A DNA stretch of 51,683 nt from a virus, in the IMG/VR virus record IMGVR_UViG_3300028840_004198, positions 1 through 51,683 of that record. One strand, given 5' to 3'. Within the stretch, counting starts at the first letter, position 1; every line of letters begins with the position of its first letter. Below the pieces are notes generated by a model that was not told the DNA's origin, made no database searches, and was given only the letters and a program-made list of their open reading frames with translations. This document shows, one piece after another, positions 47,918-51,683 of this stretch. A program made the translations under genes and the position numbers.

Positions 47918-49384
47918 ATGCCGCCCTTCCCCACTGAGCAAGTCCTCGACATCCAGAGCGACCGGACTCTCACTAACGCCAGGCTCCAGACCAGCGTCGA
48001 TCTGCAAGATGCAGCGGCGGTTCGCAAGATCATCATGGACTGGGACGAGCCGGCCACTGCGGACAGGATCGTCAAGTTCCCCGATCCGGGCCGCGATGCG
48101 GAGGTCGCCTACAAGCACGATGTCGCGACCGGTATCTGGAAGGAGGCCCTGCTCAGCTCGAGCCAGCTGGACAGCGCCAACGATGGGATCCAGTCGGCCG
48201 TCATCTTCTATCTCACCGGCCTGCCGATCAACAACGAGACGGTCGTCATCGAGAACGACACAGACGGGGCCGAGACGTTCACCTGGAAGACCACGGCCAC
48301 GCTCCCGTTCGAGGTCCAGATCGGCGGCTCCGCCGCCGCCTCTCTGGCGAACCTCGCCTCGCAGATCACGACCGACTCCTCGTACTGGGCGGCAGCCGTT
48401 CACACGGACCTGGCTGCCATCGCCACTGACGTGGTGCTGATCCGCAAGCTCATTCCCGATGACGGCGACAACGACAGGCTCTACGGAACGACGACGGCCG
48501 GCCAGATCGTCGACTTCGGGACGGTTCCCAACGACCTGGACTACCGCAATACGACCCTGGTCGCGCTTCCCTCGAGCGATCCTGGGAGCCGGAACTTCGG
48601 GATCAGCCGGGCGACCGCGACCCTCGAGCCAGGCGAGCAGCATCTTGTCCTGGCAGAGGACGAGCAGTACGCCTGGGACGCGGACGCGACCCAGTGGAAC
48701 CAGATCGGCATCGTGGTCCCGATCGCCACTTCAGCCTCGGGCGGTGGCACCATCGGCAAGTGGACCGCCGACTCCGACAAGGGCCTCGCCATCGCGGCGG
48801 GCGTAGGCGAGGTCAAGGTCAACACCAGCCTCGGCATGGATGTCGACGCGAGCAGCCTCAAGGTCAAGCCGGACACCGCGAACGGCATCGATGTGGCGGC
48901 TGCCGGGATCAAGACCAGGGTCGACGGCACCAAGGGCATGGCCGTCAACGCGACCGGCCACGCTACCAAGGTGGACGGGGTCACGATGACCCACGATCCC
49001 AGCGGGAACCTGGCCACGCTTCACCAGGTCGGCCGCCTGGCGCTGGTGTCTGGGGTCGACGGCAAGGCAGTGGCGGTCACGAGCCTGTATACCGTTCCCG
49101 CAGGGAAGACCGCGATCATCTTCGATGTCGTTCTCGTTCCGACCACAGCAACCGCGATCACTGCGCCGCCCACGGCCGGCGTTGGCATCGCTGCGGGTGA
49201 GGATGACATCTTCGCCTCGCAGATCCTCACCGGCCTTCTGGCTGTCGGGAACGCTTGGCGATTCCCGTCGGGAGGCAAGTTCCAGATCGCCACCGCCGGC
49301 CAGATCGTCAAGCTCGGCATCGACACAGGAGCGACAGGAACGACCCTGACGCTCGACGCTCACGTCATCGGATTGGTGTTCTAG
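47918..49384 (+). CDS. Long tail fibre or appendage protein
   Basis: A 488-aa protein. The N-terminal third has fibre-type strands. The middle has repeated short units (GLAIAAGVGEVKVNTSLGMDVDASSL, GIDVAAAGIKTRVDGTKGMAVNATG) with the GxxVxxxGIxVxxxxIxV rhythm of phage fibre shafts. The C-terminal ~120 residues form a beta-rich end (VDGKAVAVTSLYTVPAGKTAIIFDVVLVP), the pattern of a small virion-knob domain. It is first of a four-gene unit, after a TATAAT box. Confidence 0.7.
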   Translation: MPPFPTEQVLDIQSDRTLTNARLQTSVDLQDAAAVRKIIMDWDEPATADRIVKFPDPGRDAEVAYKHDVATGIWKEALLSSSQLDSANDGIQSAVIFYLTGLPINNETVVIENDTDGAETFTWKTTATLPFEVQIGGSAAASLANLASQITTDSSYWAAAVHTDLAAIATDVVLIRKLIPDDGDNDRLYGTTTAGQIVDFGTVPNDLDYRNTTLVALPSSDPGSRNFGISRATATLEPGEQHLVLAEDEQYAWDADATQWNQIGIVVPIATSASGGGTIGKWTADSDKGLAIAAGVGEVKVNTSLGMDVDASSLKVKPDTANGIDVAAAGIKTRVDGTKGMAVNATGHATKVDGVTMTHDPSGNLATLHQVGRLALVSGVDGKAVAVTSLYTVPAGKTAIIFDVVLVPTTATAITAPPTAGVGIAAGEDDIFASQILTGLLAVGNAWRFPSGGKFQIATAGQIVKLGIDTGATGTTLTLDAHVIGLVF

Positions 49385-49386
49385 CC

Positions 49387-49977
49387 ATGGCAGACGTTGT
49401 TGCTTACGGAAAGAACCGGGTTACCGGAGAACCCGTCCCCTTGACGAACGCTGACGTACTGACCGACGAGTCCGGGAACTCTGTGTCCGGTGGGACGGCG
49501 ACGGACTCCAGGCTGATCGAGTTCACCGACGACATCGGCGGAATCGCTGCGCCTCAGACCGTGACGTCGGGCACCCGGACCAGATCCCAGCGCTATCCAG
49601 ACGGTTCTACTAGCGGCCAGTTCTTCGAATTCGATGTTCCAGGGAACTACGTTGGTGGCAACCTCACGATCTACATGCTCTGTCGCACGGGAGCTGCGGT
49701 TGCGTCTCCGAACAACGTGGTCAGGCTGCGAACAGATGGCGAGGTCTTCGACGTCTCGGCGAAGACCGTCAATGCGATCTCGCAGACGGACGCAGACATC
49801 TCAGTGGCCGACAACACGACTGGCCCCGCCAAGGTGACGATCAGGCAGTTGACTGCCGGCACCTTCGGCGCGGGGGATCGCATCCAGTTCGGATTCCAGA
49901 GGCTCGGCGGGCATGTGAATGATCTGCTCGGTCAATACCTGGACGTCCTGCACTTCGGTTACGAGTACAACGCCTAG
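49387..49977 (+). CDS. Tail appendage beta protein
   Basis: A 196-aa protein of beta-sandwich texture: TGEPVPLTNADVLTDESGN, RLIEFTDDIGG and FEFDVPGNYVGGNLTIYMLCRTGA (a carbohydrate-binding-like strand pair). The ATG at 49387 follows the previous stop after 2 bases; a longer reading from within that gene is rejected. The end (LLGQYLDVLHFGYEYN) is aromatic, as in subunit-contact ends. Function: a structural appendage component, details unknown. Confidence 0.6.
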   Translation: MADVVAYGKNRVTGEPVPLTNADVLTDESGNSVSGGTATDSRLIEFTDDIGGIAAPQTVTSGTRTRSQRYPDGSTSGQFFEFDVPGNYVGGNLTIYMLCRTGAAVASPNNVVRLRTDGEVFDVSAKTVNAISQTDADISVADNTTGPAKVTIRQLTAGTFGAGDRIQFGFQRLGGHVNDLLGQYLDVLHFGYEYNA

Positions 49978-49998
49978 CGAGCCCTTGGAGGGCGGTAG

Positions 49999-51195
49999 AT
50001 GGTAGTTAGGATTGGCGATCTTGCGACCCAGGCTGACATCAGCCCGCCGATCGACTTTGGCGACGGCTCGCTGGGGGACGTCACGCTTGTTACGGACATG
50101 GTCGACCAGTACGGCGAGCTGAACTTCAATTCGCTGTCGACCGGCTCCTACGCCATTACCGCAGCGGTTGGACGTCGTCTGGTGGTGCGTGTCCGCGAGA
50201 ACTGCACCATCAACGGCGCGATCCACGCTGACGGGAGAGGCGGGCCGGGAGCCAATGGCGGTACTGGTGGCGATGCCACGCAGGCGCATCCCGGTAATAA
50301 CGGCCTCCCCGGCGCGAACTCAAGCGGCGCTTACCACAGAATAACGGCCTCTAGTGGCGGCAGTGGTGGCGGTAGTGGTGGCAGCATCTACTTCGGCACG
50401 CCGGTAACGAATATCGGTGACGGCGGTGCCGGTGGAAATGGCTCTAGTCGGTCTTCCATGTTGGACGGGGCCGGCGCCGGGACAGGCGGTGCTGGTGGCG
50501 TTGAGCCGCCAACATCGAATGGCTCAAATCCGGGCTCGCAGGGCACTGTCGGCACGACGCTGCCCACTGCCCTTGCCAATATGCTGGACGATCTCGCGTC
50601 TGCTAAGTTGGCGGCCGTGTTTTTGGAGGGCGGTCCCGGCGGTCCCGGAGGTGGTGGAGGTGGAGGCGGCTTTCCCTCGGCCGGGTACTACGTCGGCGGG
50701 GCAGGCGGGACTTTCAACCCGAGCGAACAGACGGGAACAAACGTCGGCAATGGCGCGAACGGTACGACGCCGCCCACCTCGCTCAACGCAGGTTCGGGCG
50801 GAGGCGGAGGCTCTGGCGGAGCCGGCGGGGGACTCCTTGAACTCTGGGTTGGCGGCGATCTTACGATCGGGGGGTCGGGCAGGGTCTCGGCAGACGGCGG
50901 TGCCGCCGGTGGTGGCGCGCAAGGAGGCTCCGGTCAACGTCCAGACTCGGCCAATGCTGTCGGTGGCGGTGGCGGTGGCGGTGGAAACGGCGGGAGCGGC
51001 GGCAAGGTGGACGTCTACTACAGGGGCACGCCGACGAATGTGAACGGATCCTTTGTTCACGCCAATGGAGGATCAGCCGGGACCGGTGGAGCCGGAGGCA
51101 CAGCTTGGACGTCTGGCGGGACTGCGGTCCCGGGCGCTGCTGGCGCGGCCGGTAGAGTTGGGGTCAACGGCCTCGCTACTTGGCGGGCTGTCTAG
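49999..51195 (+). CDS. Glycine-rich tail adhesin-like protein
   Basis: A 398-aa protein. After ~75 ordinary residues it is dominated by Gly-rich runs such as GGTGGDATQAHPGNNG, GGSGGGSGGS and GGGGGNGGSGG, with Asn and Ser between. This texture resembles the polyglycine-II helix bundle of T-even gp38 adhesins at the tips of long tail fibres, although direct homology is not shown. GLATWRAV closes the chain. It would contact receptors with its loops. Its start follows an AGGGCGG ribosome site. Confidence 0.7.
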   Translation: MVVRIGDLATQADISPPIDFGDGSLGDVTLVTDMVDQYGELNFNSLSTGSYAITAAVGRRLVVRVRENCTINGAIHADGRGGPGANGGTGGDATQAHPGNNGLPGANSSGAYHRITASSGGSGGGSGGSIYFGTPVTNIGDGGAGGNGSSRSSMLDGAGAGTGGAGGVEPPTSNGSNPGSQGTVGTTLPTALANMLDDLASAKLAAVFLEGGPGGPGGGGGGGGFPSAGYYVGGAGGTFNPSEQTGTNVGNGANGTTPPTSLNAGSGGGGGSGGAGGGLLELWVGGDLTIGGSGRVSADGGAAGGGAQGGSGQRPDSANAVGGGGGGGGNGGSGGKVDVYYRGTPTNVNGSFVHANGGSAGTGGAGGTAWTSGGTAVPGAAGAAGRVGVNGLATWRAV

Positions 51196-51204
51196 GAGGT
51201 AGCG

Positions 51205-51683
51205 ATGTCGGTCGACCAGATCCAGTTGTCGTGTCTCTACGGGTGCAAGGTGCTCCTCACTGCGACCCGGCCTCCGCATCTGACCAGCGAGAGGTTCTGC
51301 CAGAGCTGGAAGAACAACGCGAATAGCTCGAGCCCGATCAAGCTCCCGTGCGACGTGTGCGGCGGAGAGGTCGTCGTGAGCGATGACGGGATGCCGGCTT
51401 CGGAGGACGGCAACGTCGAGTTCGAGAACAAGTCCAAGCCGAGGATCGACTCGATCAGCGGTAGCGTGAGCGGCGGTACTGCTGGCGGTACCGAGGTGAC
51501 CGTCCACGGGCACGCCTTCGACGTAGAAGACCCTGTGGTGAAGTTCGACGGCGTTCCAGGGACCGGCGTGGGCGTCGACAGCGGTACCCAGCTCACCGTC
51601 GACACGCCAGCAGGGAAGATCAAGCTGGACGTGGTCGACCAGCATACGAAGCTGTCTCACGGTACCGTCACCGACGGCCCCTT
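51205..51683 (+). CDS. IPT/TIG-domain protein (3' partial)
   Basis: The frame is open to the end of the window (159 residues visible). CLYGCKVLL and a later PCDVCGGEVVVSDDG give a four-cysteine set that looks like a zinc ribbon. Then IDSISGSVSGGTAGGTEVTV, GHAFDVEDPVVKFDG and TQLTVDTPAG follow the IPT/TIG Ig-like pattern (P-I-x-S-GxxxGGT-VTVxGxxF). The ATG has AGGAGG upstream. It is probably another particle or fibre protein; the rest lies outside the window. Confidence 0.7.
   Translation, partial: MSVDQIQLSCLYGCKVLLTATRPPHLTSERFCQSWKNNANSSSPIKLPCDVCGGEVVVSDDGMPASEDGNVEFENKSKPRIDSISGSVSGGTAGGTEVTVHGHAFDVEDPVVKFDGVPGTGVGVDSGTQLTVDTPAGKIKLDVVDQHTKLSHGTVTDGP

Noticed and set aside
1-51683. tRNA or rRNA genes
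   Set aside because: No cloverleaf-like or rRNA-like segment was noticed by eye in the short intergenic gaps; a covariance-model scan would settle it.

Overview
This window is a contiguous piece of the virion-structure region of a large contractile-tailed (myovirus-type) bacteriophage. The DNA is GC-rich, genes are packed with ATGA, GTGA or TAATG overlaps, GTG starts are common, and no ribosomal RNA, tRNA or housekeeping gene is seen. The head proteins are T4-like (gp21-type protease, gp23-type capsid protein, gp13 and gp14-type neck proteins) and the tail is a standard contractile tail. The host cannot be named. High GC, TAnnnT-type -10 boxes with poor -35 boxes and several apparently leaderless genes would fit an actinobacterium-like host, but this is inference.

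Layout. (1) 2-2986: prohead protease fused to a coiled-coil scaffold, then the major capsid protein and a UUCG-hairpin terminator. (2) 3068-8013: an accessory island, nearly all on the minus strand. It holds a six-repeat CRISPR array directly downstream of a 654-aa RuvC/zinc-finger effector of the Cas12 (type V) class, with no cas1, cas2 or cas4, followed by five small unrecognised genes around a divergent promoter with a nested palindrome. (3) 8132-12115: neck and tail-completion genes. (4) 12158-21309: sheath, tail tube, a second tube paralogue and tail-assembly genes, interrupted by a PD-(D/E)xK homing endonuclease, a P-loop kinase whose Walker A loop is split by an intein, an HNH endonuclease encoded antisense inside that intein, and a ribbon-helix-helix regulator with its own operator-like promoter. 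(5) 21313-31589: tape measure, LysM protein, hub, spike, gp25-, J/gp6- and I-type baseplate genes. (6) 31586-51683: a long adhesion module with a propeller-like protein, three tandem paralogous collagen-like fibres, a small membrane or lipoprotein cluster, a tube-cap-like baseplate protein, further fibres, a beta-helix tailspike, a patatin-like phospholipase, a glycine-rich adhesin and a truncated IPT/TIG protein.

The main systems of interest are the compact phage-borne type V CRISPR cassette (3121-5512), the intein with an antisense homing endonuclease gene (17290-18318), and a beta-rich module shared by capsid, sheath and fibre. The cassette appears to be transcribed from its own promoter as effector then array. 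The repeat ends in a 7-bp hairpin at the crRNA 3' side, so it may work without a tracrRNA.
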